Source of the DNA: an uncultured Oscillospiraceae bacterium
GTDB lineage: Bacteria > Bacillota > Clostridia > Oscillospirales > Oscillospiraceae
DNA: 64,000 nucleotides
Assembly (NCBI GenBank): GCA_910587505.1
Contig: CAJULD010000005.1
Span: 1-64,000 of the forward strand
Direction: 5' to 3'
Shown: positions 23,648 to 32,135 of the stretch, piece after piece
Layout: every line of letters starts with the position of its first letter
How positions within the stretch are numbered: position 1 is the first letter of the stretch
Notes under the pieces: generated by a model
Told to the model about the DNA's origin: nothing
What the model saw: the letters and a program-made list of their open reading frames with translations, nothing else
Database searches by the model: none
Program-made: the position numbers and the translations under genes

Positions 23648-24895
23648 TCAGCAGTCTTTATACAGCGGATAGCGCGCGGTCAGCGCCGCCACCTGTTCCC
23701 GCACGGGTTCGATTTCCGCCGCGCCGCGGCTGACCAGCGCGTCGATGCACCGGGCGATGACCTCCATGTCCTCCGGACGGAACCCCCGCGCGGAAATGGC
23801 GGCGGTCCCCAGGCGCACGCCGCTGGTCACGTCGGGCGAAGCCGGGTCGCCCGGAATGGCGTTTTTGTTGCAGGTGATGTTGGCCGTATCCAGCAGGCGC
23901 TCGCAGTCCCTGCCGGTAATGCCCTTATTCCGCAGGTCCACCAGCATCAGATGGTTGTCCGTGCCTCCGGATACCAGGTGAAAGCCCCTGTCCATCAGGG
24001 CCCCGGCCAGCGCCCGGCAGTTGTCCAGAATCCGCTGCTGGTACGCCCTGAAGGAGGGGTCCAGCACCTCCTTAAAGGCCACGGCCCTGGCGGCCACCGC
24101 GTGCATCAGGGGTCCCCCCTGCACGCCGGGGAATACCGCCCGGTTCAGCCTGTGCTCTCTGGCAAAGGCCTCCTCGGAGAGAATCAGCCCCCCTCTGGGG
24201 CCCCGCAGGGTCTTGTGCGTGGTGGAGGTGGTCACATGGGCGTAGGGAATGGGGCTCATATGGAGCCCCGCCGCCACCAGTCCCGCGATATGGGCGATGT
24301 CCGCCATGAGATACGCGCCGCATTTGTCCGCAATCTCCCGGAAGCGGCGGTAGTCGATCTCCCTGGGGTAGGCGGAGGCTCCGGCGATAATCAGCCGGGG
24401 CCTGTGCTCCATGGCCAGCCGCTCCACTCCGTCATAGTCCAGCCACCCGTCCTGATTCACGCCGTAGGACACGATGTTATAGCACAGACCGGAAAAATTC
24501 ACCGGGCTGCCGTGGGAGAGGTGGCCGCCGTGGGCCAGCTTCATCCCCAGAATGGTATCTCCCGGTTTGCAGAGGGCCAGCTCCACGGCCATGTTGGCCT
24601 GGGTGCCGGAATGGGGCTGTACGTTGGCATAGGTGCAGCCGAAGATTTTCCTGGCCCGCTCGATGGCGATGGACTCGATGACGTCCACGTTCCCGCAGCC
24701 GCCGTAGTACCGGTGGCCGGGGTAGCCCTCGGCGTATTTGTTGGTCAGCGGCGTACCCGCCGCGCTCATAACCGGGATGCTGGCAAAGTTTTCCGAGGCA
24801 ATCAGCTCAATATGGGTTTCCTGGCGGTCGATCTCCGCCTGAATGGCGTCGGCTACCTCCGGATCGACTGCGTGGATTACATCAATAGGGTACAT
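23648..24895 (-). CDS. glyA: Serine hydroxymethyltransferase
   Basis: A 415-residue PLP enzyme that interconverts serine and glycine with transfer of a one-carbon unit to tetrahydrofolate. Seen: HIELIASENFASIPVM, NKYAEGYPGHRYYGGC, NVQPHSGTQAN, AHGGHLSHGSPVNFSG, and the PLP lysine in TTSTTHKTLRGPRGG near residue 226. Length and motifs are standard for the bacterial homodimer. AAGAGGAG precedes the ATG. It stands alone, with a likely -10 TAGGAT near 24938 on the minus strand. Confidence 0.97.
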   Translation of the reverse strand: MYPIDVIHAVDPEVADAIQAEIDRQETHIELIASENFASIPVMSAAGTPLTNKYAEGYPGHRYYGGCGNVDVIESIAIERARKIFGCTYANVQPHSGTQANMAVELALCKPGDTILGMKLAHGGHLSHGSPVNFSGLCYNIVSYGVNQDGWLDYDGVERLAMEHRPRLIIAGASAYPREIDYRRFREIADKCGAYLMADIAHIAGLVAAGLHMSPIPYAHVTTSTTHKTLRGPRGGLILSEEAFAREHRLNRAVFPGVQGGPLMHAVAARAVAFKEVLDPSFRAYQQRILDNCRALAGALMDRGFHLVSGGTDNHLMLVDLRNKGITGRDCERLLDTANITCNKNAIPGDPASPDVTSGVRLGTAAISARGFRPEDMEVIARCIDALVSRGAAEIEPVREQVAALTARYPLYKDC

Positions 24896-25128
24896 GACGG
24901 GACTCCTCTTTTCTTTCTCAAAAGTGCGCTACTATCCTAGCACAAAACCGCCTCTCCGCAAAGTGGAGGATTCGCCGAATCTTTTTTCCTTTGCGCCGCC
25001 GTCACTGTCCAGAATACACAATTGTCTTTCTGCGGCGGACTTGCGGCAATAAAATGTTCTTCTTGCGTTTCCCGGCAGAAGGTGTTATATAAGATAGTGT
25101 AATCATTTCGCCAAACGAGGAGGTTTGT

Positions 25129-26085
25129 ATGGCTGCACTATTTGATCTGCACTGCGACACGCTGACCCGCAATCTCTATCCGCCCCATGAGAAGGAGACG
25201 GAGACGCTGGACAACCCCGCCTTCCAGCTGGCGCTGAGGAAAGCGCCCGCCGGAACGCGGTGGGTACAGTGCTTTGCTGTATTTGTTCCGGACAGGGAGC
25301 GGGGGGAGGACGCGATAAGATTTTTTGACCGGGCCGCGGCATCCTTCCACCGGCAGGCGGCGGCCCACCGGGACCGCGCAGCGGATTGCCGCTCCTGCTC
25401 CGATCTGGAGGCGGCGCTGGACGCCGGGAAGTGCGCGGGAGTGCTCACCGTGGAGGGCGGCGCGGCGCTGGCAGGCCGTCTGGAGCGGGTAAAGACCCTG
25501 TATGACGAGGGCGTGCGGATGATGACCCTCACCTGGAACGGGCCCAACGAGCTGGCCTCCGGACATGACAGCGGAAACGGTTTCTCCGTCTTCGGCAGGG
25601 AGGCTGTGGCGGAAATGGAGCGGCAGGGGATGATCGTGGACGTGTCCCACCTGAACGACCGGGGCTTTGAGGAGCTGCTGTCCTTTGCCGGAAAGCCCTT
25701 CGTGGCCTCCCACTCCAACGCCCGGGCCGTCTGCGGCCACCGGCGCAACCTGCCCGACGAGTTCATCCGGGAGATCGTCCGCCGGGAGGGGCTGATCGGC
25801 CTGACCTATTGCAGCGCCTTTGTTTCCGACGACGGCCGGGGCAGTCTGGACGACTTTTACCGCCAGGTATGCCACTTTCTGGAGCTGGGCGCGGAGGGCT
25901 GTATCGCTCTGGGCAGCGATTACGACGGCGCGGAGATTCACCCGGATCTGGACTCCGTGGAGAAGAGCCTGCGTATCGCGGACTACCTGACCGCCCATGG
26001 CATCCCGGAGGAGACGGCGGAAAACCTGTCCTTCGGAAACGCCTGGCGGTTCTTCCGGAAATGGATGGGCGCAGGAGAACAATAA
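25129..26085 (+). CDS. Membrane dipeptidase family protein (peptidase M19)
   Basis: A 318-residue metallo-dipeptidase. The zinc-ligand patterns are present in order: FDLHCDT at the N-terminus, VEGGAAL (Glu ligand), VDVSHLND (His) and SHSNARAVCGHRRN (His), with GSDYDGAE near the end. The family hydrolyses dipeptides, often with a D-residue at the C-terminal position, in the cytoplasm of bacteria. GAGGAGG lies before the ATG. It is divergent from glyA and separate from the ABC genes, with a strong terminator right after the stop. Confidence 0.92.
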   Translation: MAALFDLHCDTLTRNLYPPHEKETETLDNPAFQLALRKAPAGTRWVQCFAVFVPDRERGEDAIRFFDRAAASFHRQAAAHRDRAADCRSCSDLEAALDAGKCAGVLTVEGGAALAGRLERVKTLYDEGVRMMTLTWNGPNELASGHDSGNGFSVFGREAVAEMERQGMIVDVSHLNDRGFEELLSFAGKPFVASHSNARAVCGHRRNLPDEFIREIVRREGLIGLTYCSAFVSDDGRGSLDDFYRQVCHFLELGAEGCIALGSDYDGAEIHPDLDSVEKSLRIADYLTAHGIPEETAENLSFGNAWRFFRKWMGAGEQ

Positions 26086-26087
26086 AC

Positions 26088-26136
26088 AGCAGAGGGGCCG
26101 TCCGCAGCCGCGGACGGCCCCTCTGCTATTCTGCCG
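26088..26136 (+). terminator. Terminator between M19 gene and the ABC operon
   Basis: Perfect 18-bp arms AGCAGAGGGGCCGTCCGC (26088-26105) and 26110-26127, loop 4 nt. A T7 run starts a few bases later on the plus strand. It overlaps the stop of the converging ABC gene by two bases. Confidence 0.8.
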
Positions 26137-28003
26137 TTTTTTTCTGATAATATTGGGCCTGCGCGTCCCAAAGCGTCTGATATTTTCCGCCCGCGACAGC
26201 CAAAAGCGCGTCGTGGGTCCCCTGCTGCACCACCCGGCCGTGGTCGAACACGGCGATCTCGTCGCAGAAGCGGCAGGAGGAGAGCCGGTGGGAGATATAG
26301 ATGGCGGTTTTGTCCTCCACGATGTCGTTAAACCTGGTGTAGACCTCCGCCTCGGCCTCCGGGTCCAGAGCGGCGGTGGGCTCGTCGAGAACAATAAAGG
26401 GCGCGTCCCGGTACAGCACCCGGGCCAGGGCGATCTTCTGGGCCTCACCGCCGGAGATCTCCACGCCGTCCTCCTCGAACTCCCGATACAGGCAGGTGTC
26501 CAGCCCTTTGGGCATCTCCGTCAGCCGCTGGCCGAAGCCCGCGCGCTCCAGACACTCCTCCGCCCGCTCCCGGTCGTATTCGATGGACGCCGCCACGTTC
26601 TGCCCCAGGGGCTGGGCCAGGAGCTTGAAGTCCTGGAACACCACAGAGAACAGCGCCAGATAGTTGTCGTACCGGTACTTCCGGATGTCGATGCCGTTGA
26701 GCAGTATCTCCCCCTCGGTAGGGTCGTAAAGGCGGCAGAGGAGCTTGATAAACGTGGTCTTGCCGGAGCCGTTCTCCCCCACCACCGCCAGACGCTCCCC
26801 CACGTCGAACTTCATGGACACGTTCCGCAGGGCCCAGGTGTCCGTACCGGGGTATTTAAAGGACACGTCCCGGAACTCGATCTCGTACTTCCGGTCGGAG
26901 CGCTTCTCGGTGGTGAGGCTTCCCTGATACATGTTGTTGGGGATGTCCAGAAAGTCGTAGGTGAGCTTGAGGTATTCCGCGTTGGCCCGCAGGACCCCCA
27001 CGATCTCCAGCAGGCTGGTGAATCCCTGGGCCAGCCCCGCCAGAGCGCCCACGTACTGGGTGACGGACCCCACCCCGAAGGCCCCGCCCAGGGCCTTCAA
27101 TCCGGTGAAGAGGTAGATGACCCCCATGAACGCCTGGGACACCGCGCCCGATGCGGCGGCGCAGGCCCCCATGGGCCCCCGGGCCCACCTGGCGATGGAG
27201 GAGGCGGGGCCAAAGGAACTCTCCGCCTTTGCGGCGCTTTCCAGGAATCGATCCTGGGCGTAGGTGCGTATGTCCGTCCCCCGGTGGCGCTCCTTCATGG
27301 CGATAAAGTAGAAGAAGGAGAAGCCCCGGTTGCCCGCCGCGCCGTCGTATCGGTTCCAGTAGGAGTATGAGTGGTTTGTCAGCGCGCCGGAAGCCAGCAC
27401 CGACCCCACCAGCAGCGCCGCCATCCCCGCCAGACATCCGGGGTGGTTCAGCCAGACAAGAGCGCTTCCTTCCGGCACAGGCAGAGTGAACAGGCTCACC
27501 GACAGCGCCGCCGCTCCCAGAATACGGAACACCGCCTCCACCAGCCGGGGATAGATCAGGAACAGCCTGTTCAGCCCCCAGCCGTTCCAGTTGTTATTCT
27601 GCTGGATCTGCGTCAGCAGGACCTGGGTACCGGGATCGTCCACGTCGCAGAAATCCATCTTCAGCAGCTTTTCAAAAAAGATGTATTGGGAGGCGGGCCA
27701 CTGGACGCCGTCCTTTACCGCGCCGTACCAGCATCCGACAGCGGTCTGGATGACGCCAATGGCCGCTGTGGAGACCAGCAGGGCTGCCAGCAGCCGCCAC
27801 ACCTGCCCCGGATCTCCGCCGGCTGCGATAGCGTTCACCAGCCGCGCGGTGAAGTACAGCGGCAGGCAGGGCGCCAGAGCTGTCACCGCCGGGCGGGCGG
27901 CGCAGGCGGCGAACATCCCCGGCGCGGCCTTCCGCCAGATGGCGAAGCCCCGGCGGGTGCAGGCCATGGCTTCTTTGAAGGTCAGGCGGTCTTTCTTATT
28001 CAT
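26126..28003 (-). CDS. ABC exporter subunit, permease-ATPase fusion (second of a pair)
   Basis: A 625-residue protein with start MNKKDRLTF at 28003; its first 8 bp overlap the stop of the partner gene (ATGAATAA). Six membrane helices occupy about residues 30-340. The ATPase follows with Walker A VGENGSGKTT, Q-loop VFQDF, signature ISGGEAQKIALAR, Walker B FIVLDEPTAALD and H-loop YISHRL. The signature has Glu in place of the usual Gln (SGGEAQ). Together with the gene at 27996 it forms a heterodimeric exporter, downstream of a GHKL/LytTR pair. The substrate is unknown; antimicrobial peptide or signal-peptide export is typical for this context. Confidence 0.9.
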   Translation of the reverse strand: MNKKDRLTFKEAMACTRRGFAIWRKAAPGMFAACAARPAVTALAPCLPLYFTARLVNAIAAGGDPGQVWRLLAALLVSTAAIGVIQTAVGCWYGAVKDGVQWPASQYIFFEKLLKMDFCDVDDPGTQVLLTQIQQNNNWNGWGLNRLFLIYPRLVEAVFRILGAAALSVSLFTLPVPEGSALVWLNHPGCLAGMAALLVGSVLASGALTNHSYSYWNRYDGAAGNRGFSFFYFIAMKERHRGTDIRTYAQDRFLESAAKAESSFGPASSIARWARGPMGACAAASGAVSQAFMGVIYLFTGLKALGGAFGVGSVTQYVGALAGLAQGFTSLLEIVGVLRANAEYLKLTYDFLDIPNNMYQGSLTTEKRSDRKYEIEFRDVSFKYPGTDTWALRNVSMKFDVGERLAVVGENGSGKTTFIKLLCRLYDPTEGEILLNGIDIRKYRYDNYLALFSVVFQDFKLLAQPLGQNVAASIEYDRERAEECLERAGFGQRLTEMPKGLDTCLYREFEEDGVEISGGEAQKIALARVLYRDAPFIVLDEPTAALDPEAEAEVYTRFNDIVEDKTAIYISHRLSSCRFCDEIAVFDHGRVVQQGTHDALLAVAGGKYQTLWDAQAQYYQKKTAE

Positions 28004-29831
28004 CCTCCATCGCCCCTTCCCTGTAATATTTGCTTTGAATATTGAACAGACAGGCGTACCGTCCGCCCGCGTCCAGCAGCTCCTCGTGGGTGCCCTCCTC
28101 GGCGATGCCGCCGTTTTCGATGAGCAGCACCCGGTCGCAGAACCGGGTGGAGGCCAGCCGGTGGGAGATATATACGCTGGTGCGGTTTCCGGTGAGATCG
28201 CTGTACTTCTGATACAGGTCGCTCTCGGCGATGGGGTCCAGGGCGGCGGTGGGCTCGTCCAGCACCACAACGGGAGCGTCCTTATAGAGGGCACGTGCCA
28301 GCATCAGCCGCTGTATCTGCCCGCCGGAGAGGTCCACGCCGTCCAGATAGACCTCCCGGCCCAGATGGGTGTTCTCCTCCTGGGGCAGCTCCCGGACCTT
28401 GTCCGCGATGCCTGCCCGCTCCAGGCAATCCCACATTTTGGGACGATCTACGTTTTCCCCGTTGGTCTGGGCCACGTTCTCCGCCAGGGTCCCCGCCAGA
28501 ACAGAGAATTGCTGGAATACGGCAGAGAAGTGCCTGTAATAGTCCCGGCGGTCATACTGCCGGATGTCTTCCCCGTCCAGCAGTACCTGTCCCTCCGTGG
28601 GGTCGTACAGGCCGCAGAGGAGCTTGATAAGGGTGGTCTTTCCCGCGCCGTTGCGGCCCACCACCGCCAGCTTCTCGCCGGGATGGAGCGTCAGGTCGAC
28701 ATGGGACAGGGTGTCGTGGTCCGCGCCGGGGTAGCGGAAGCTCACGTCCCGCAGCTCCAGGGTATACAGATGGTCCGGCTTCACCGCCAGGGGTTTGCCG
28801 TCCCCGAAGCGGAACAGCTCCGGTGCCTCCATGAACTCCCGCAGGGCGGCAAGGTCCAGACTCTCCCGGTGGAGCTCCCTCATCTGGGCAAAGATGCCCG
28901 TCACCCAGCTTGTGAAGCCGCTGACCGCCGTGAAGTACAGCACGAATGCCGCCGCCGTCAGCTCCCCCCGCAGGGCCATGGCGATGAGCAGGCCGTAGGC
29001 CGCGCCGTTGCGGAGAAACGCCAGCACAACGTCCAGCAGGTCCGCCCAGAAATACCGCCTGTAGACGCCGGTCAAAAAGTCCCGGTACAGTCTGGTGTAC
29101 CTGTCGTACAGCTCTGTCAGCCAGGGGCCAATGCCGAAGATGCGGATATCCTTGGCCAGCTTGACGTCCAGGCTGCGCTCCACCACATGATCGATCTTGT
29201 GGCCCAGCGCGCCCTCCTCCTCCCGGTGGCGGTACCGCCAGGCGCGGAGATGCTCTCCGGCAAAATATCCCGCGGCGGACAGGACGACGCACAGCGCCGC
29301 GATCCACGGCCCCACCTGGGCCAGCAGCAGCAGGTAGACAATAAAGCAGATGACATTGGTCAGCAGCTCTGTCAGGGTGGTCCAGATGTATTCTCCGGCC
29401 TCACTGTTGCCGTCCACGCATTTCTGCGCTTTCTCCGCCCGCTTGAGATAGTCCGGGTCCTCAATGTGGGGGAAGGAGGTCCGGCAGAAGGTCATGTGCA
29501 GGTCCAGACACAGCCCGGTGCGTACCCGGACACGTCCAAACAGGGAATTGGCATCCAGATAGGACCGCAGGGCCCGGACCGCCGTCATGCCCAGGGTGAA
29601 CCAGAGGATCATCCGGACAAATTCTCCTGGGCTCACGCCCCGTCCCACGGCCTCCAGGATGGCGGGCACCACGAACAGCTCCAGCAGGCTCCCCGCCACG
29701 CCGCAGAAGATCAGCCCCAGGACGATGGCAAGGACGCTTTTGCAGTCCCGCCACGCCCGGGAGACCATAAAGGCGCAGTTGGACCACATGCCATAAGCGG
29801 TTTTTTTCTGTTTGCTTCGGGTTTGCTTCAT
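27996..29831 (-). CDS. ABC exporter subunit, permease-ATPase fusion (first of a pair)
   Basis: A 611-residue protein. The start at 29831 (MKQTRSKQKK) has GAGGTGA six bases before it. Membrane helices occupy about residues 30-330. ATPase motifs: Walker A VGRNGAGKTT, Q-loop AVFQQFSV, signature LSGGQIQRLMLAR, Walker B VVVLDEPTAALD, YISHRLAS. The insert RAEKAQKCVDGNSEAGEY in the membrane part is typical of the same subgroup as its partner. It begins about 100 bp after the histidine kinase gene and is probably cotranscribed with the two-component genes. Confidence 0.9.
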   Translation of the reverse strand: MKQTRSKQKKTAYGMWSNCAFMVSRAWRDCKSVLAIVLGLIFCGVAGSLLELFVVPAILEAVGRGVSPGEFVRMILWFTLGMTAVRALRSYLDANSLFGRVRVRTGLCLDLHMTFCRTSFPHIEDPDYLKRAEKAQKCVDGNSEAGEYIWTTLTELLTNVICFIVYLLLLAQVGPWIAALCVVLSAAGYFAGEHLRAWRYRHREEEGALGHKIDHVVERSLDVKLAKDIRIFGIGPWLTELYDRYTRLYRDFLTGVYRRYFWADLLDVVLAFLRNGAAYGLLIAMALRGELTAAAFVLYFTAVSGFTSWVTGIFAQMRELHRESLDLAALREFMEAPELFRFGDGKPLAVKPDHLYTLELRDVSFRYPGADHDTLSHVDLTLHPGEKLAVVGRNGAGKTTLIKLLCGLYDPTEGQVLLDGEDIRQYDRRDYYRHFSAVFQQFSVLAGTLAENVAQTNGENVDRPKMWDCLERAGIADKVRELPQEENTHLGREVYLDGVDLSGGQIQRLMLARALYKDAPVVVLDEPTAALDPIAESDLYQKYSDLTGNRTSVYISHRLASTRFCDRVLLIENGGIAEEGTHEELLDAGGRYACLFNIQSKYYREGAMEDE

Positions 29832-29930
29832 GTTTCTCACCTCATGCCCCATGGTATCATAAAATCCCCCGGCTGTGTAAACCGGGGGACGAACTGTTCA
29901 TTCCGGGGGACGAATTGCAGGAGAGGGCCA

Positions 29931-30593
29931 TTACCCCAGAGGCAGCAGGATCTCGGTGGTAAAGGCCCCGTCCTCGCTGTTGCGGGAGAGGTAGCCTCCC
30001 AGCCGCTCCACGATGGCGTCCATCCGCACCAGGCCGAAGCCGTGGCCCTCACCCTTGGTGGAGCGGAAGAGGCCGCCGGTCTTTTTCCGCTTCCCGACGG
30101 CGGTGAAGTTGGTGAAGGAGATGTACAGCTGGGGACCCTTCCTGTCAATATAGACCCGGATGAGCCGGTCCTCCTCGGGCAGGGCCAGACTGGCCTCGAT
30201 GGCGTTGTCGAAGAGGTTGCCCAGAATGACGCACAGGTCCAGCTCGGAGATGTTCAGCTTCACCGGCACGCTGGCGTCCGCCCGGACGGGGATTCCCCTG
30301 GACCGGGCGAGAGATATCTTGCTGTTGAGAATGGCGTCCGCCATGGGGTTGCCGGTCCTGACCACCATGTCCACCGTGGCAAGGTCCGTCTCCAGGGTGT
30401 TCAGATAGGCCTCCAGGGCCTCCCAGTCCCCCAGAGCGGCGTGGGCCTTCATGGTCTGAATATGGCTGCGGTAGTCGTGCCGCCAGCCCCGCATCTGGCG
30501 GTACATGTTCTCCACCTCGGCGTAGTGAATCTCGATGAGCGCCCGCTGATAGGCGGCCAGCCGCCGGTCCAGCAGCCTGTCAAAGAATTTCAT
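29931..30593 (-). CDS. GHKL-type sensor histidine kinase without membrane segments
   Basis: A 220-residue protein. A short coiled N-terminus leads into the phosphoacceptor motif WRHDYRSH (His about residue 39), followed by the GHKL ATPase: ILGNLFDNAIEASL (N box) and GHGFGLVRMDAIVERLGG (G box). AgrC/VirS-like kinases normally carry five to seven membrane helices; here the sensor part is missing, so the signal must come from inside the cell or from a partner protein. The start Met has no upstream in-frame extension with membrane character. It lies 10 bp after the LytTR regulator gene. Confidence 0.85.
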   Translation of the reverse strand: MKFFDRLLDRRLAAYQRALIEIHYAEVENMYRQMRGWRHDYRSHIQTMKAHAALGDWEALEAYLNTLETDLATVDMVVRTGNPMADAILNSKISLARSRGIPVRADASVPVKLNISELDLCVILGNLFDNAIEASLALPEEDRLIRVYIDRKGPQLYISFTNFTAVGKRKKTGGLFRSTKGEGHGFGLVRMDAIVERLGGYLSRNSEDGAFTTEILLPLG

Positions 30594-30603
30594 AGGCGTT
30601 CCC

Positions 30604-31302
30604 TCATATGTTGTGGATGATGGCCTGATTCAGCTTCTCGTACTGTCCCCGTGGCAGGGGGATGCGCTCGCCGGTGGTCAGCTCCGCCTCCGTCCGGGTC
30701 ACCCGCCGGATGTACGTCAGGTTCACGATGCAGCTCCGCCCCACCCGGTAGAACCGCCGGTCCAGCTCCGTCTCCAGCTCCGACAGGGGGCGCTTGACGG
30801 CGTAATCCCCTCTGGCGTGGACGGTGACGTAGTTCTGCCTGACGTCCAGCCAGCGGATTTCCCGCAGCGGCAGGCGCACCGTCTCGCCGGGGAGCTCCAG
30901 CGTCAAAAGCGGCTCGTTCCGGGCCAGACGGCCGACAGCCCGCGTGAGGACCTGATGAAACTTTTCCCCGTTCACCGGCTTCATCAGGTAGTGAAGGGCG
31001 GAGACCTCATAGCCCTCGGCGATGTAGTCGGCATAGCCGGTGATGAAGACGATCTGCACCGCCTCGTTGTCCCGCCGGACGGTTTTGGCCAGCGCCACGC
31101 CGTCCATGCCGGACATTTCGATATCCAGCAGGAGCACGTCGAAGTCCTTCTTTTCCCCGTAGCGGAACAGGAAGGCCTCGGCGGAGGGAAAGGTCTCGAT
31201 CTCCGCCTCCGCCCCCTCCCGCCGGGCCCATCGGGCGGCCAGAGAGGCTACCAGACGGCTGTCCTCCGGGCGGTCGTCACAGACGGCAAACCGGTATTTC
31301 AT
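30604..31302 (-). CDS. LytTR-family response regulator
   Basis: A 232-residue protein. The receiver domain (about residues 1-120) has the acidic pair VCDDRPED, phosphoacceptor Asp in VLLLDIEMSGMDG (about residue 57), FITGYADY and the Lys in YLMKPVN. The LytTR DNA-binding domain (about 130-232) has LREIRWLDVRQNYVTVHA and FYRVGRSCIVNLTYIRRV, typical of AgrA/VirR-type activators. It is the first gene of the regulator, kinase, ABC pair operon and probably activates the exporter genes. Confidence 0.93.
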   Translation of the reverse strand: MKYRFAVCDDRPEDSRLVASLAARWARREGAEAEIETFPSAEAFLFRYGEKKDFDVLLLDIEMSGMDGVALAKTVRRDNEAVQIVFITGYADYIAEGYEVSALHYLMKPVNGEKFHQVLTRAVGRLARNEPLLTLELPGETVRLPLREIRWLDVRQNYVTVHARGDYAVKRPLSELETELDRRFYRVGRSCIVNLTYIRRVTRTEAELTTGERIPLPRGQYEKLNQAIIHNI

Positions 31303-31461
31303 GGCAGGGGCCCCCTTCGCATTTTTTCTTCAGTATAGCACAGGGGGGAGAAAAAATCCAGTGGGGCCGCTGCGGGCAGCGGCCCCGGAAATCAGCCGCT
31401 GACGGGGTCGGTTGGCGAAAGGTTCGTTTATGAACGATATGTAAATTGAGGAAGTTTTCTC

Positions 31462-31490
31462 TTGACATGTGACAACCTGTCATGTATTAT
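31462..31490 (+). promoter_or_regulatory. Promoter of the TetR/ABC operon with palindromic spacer
   Basis: TTGACA (31462-31467), 17 bp, TATTAT (31485-31490). The spacer contains TGACA-ACC-TGTCA flanked by ATG repeats, an inverted repeat suited to TetR binding between the two boxes. Autorepression by the adjacent TetR protein is likely. Confidence 0.7.
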
Positions 31491-31520
31491 AAGCGGCAGT
31501 CCAGGGAAAGGAAGCGAAAC

Positions 31521-32135
31521 ATGCCCACCAGTACCTTTTTCAACCTTCCGCCCCCCAAGCGGGAGAAGCTGCTCCACGCCGCCATTGCGGAGTTCGCCCG
31601 GCGGCCTTACGGAGAGGTGTCCATCAACCGGATCATCCAGACGGCGGGAATTCCCCGCGGCAGCTTTTACCAGTATTTCGCGGACAAAACGGACCTGTTC
31701 CGCCACGTGCTCCGGGGTTACGACCGGATGCTGGAGACGGCGATTCTGAAAAGTCTGGACCAGTGCGGCGGGAGGCCTCTGGAGATTTCGCTGGCGCTGT
31801 ACGACCTGGTTTTGGTCTATGTCCGGGAAAACTGGGCTCAGTTTGAGCTGTTTATGGGTATTCTGCAAAAGAACATGGGGATGGACGCGGGACAGCTCCT
31901 GTCCCTGCCGGATATGGTTCTGAAGGTCATGGACCGGGCCGACTGGCAGGGACTGGAGCACCTGACGGGCGATGAGCGGCTGGGTCTGATGGACCTGCTG
32001 TTTTCCGCCACGGGGCAGGCGCTGCTGTCCGTATTCTGTGAAAAACTGTCCGCAGAAGAGAGCCGCCGGAGGCTGGCTCTCAAAATTTCCATCATCCGCC
32101 GGGGTGCGGAACGCAAGGAGGAACCTTTATGCTGA
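31521..32135 (+). CDS. TetR-family transcriptional regulator
   Basis: A 204-residue protein with start at MPTSTFFNLPPPKRE, preceded by AAAGGAAG. The N-terminal helix-turn-helix (EKLLHAAIAEFARRPYGEVSINRIIQTAGIPRGSFYQYFADKTDL in outline) is the TetR signature; the C-terminal ligand domain is divergent. The stop codon overlaps the ATG of the ABC transporter (ATGCTGA), so the two are coupled. It probably represses its own operon and releases on binding a substrate of the transporter. Confidence 0.92.
   Translation: MPTSTFFNLPPPKREKLLHAAIAEFARRPYGEVSINRIIQTAGIPRGSFYQYFADKTDLFRHVLRGYDRMLETAILKSLDQCGGRPLEISLALYDLVLVYVRENWAQFELFMGILQKNMGMDAGQLLSLPDMVLKVMDRADWQGLEHLTGDERLGLMDLLFSATGQALLSVFCEKLSAEESRRRLALKISIIRRGAERKEEPLC

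Noticed and set aside
27591..30620. 1009-codon plus-strand open frame
   Set aside because: Antisense shadow of the ABC exporter genes and histidine kinase, produced by high GC content.
22339..31302. Prophage or integrated element
   Set aside because: No integrase, terminase, capsid or attachment-site duplication was seen; the genes are ordinary chromosomal ones.
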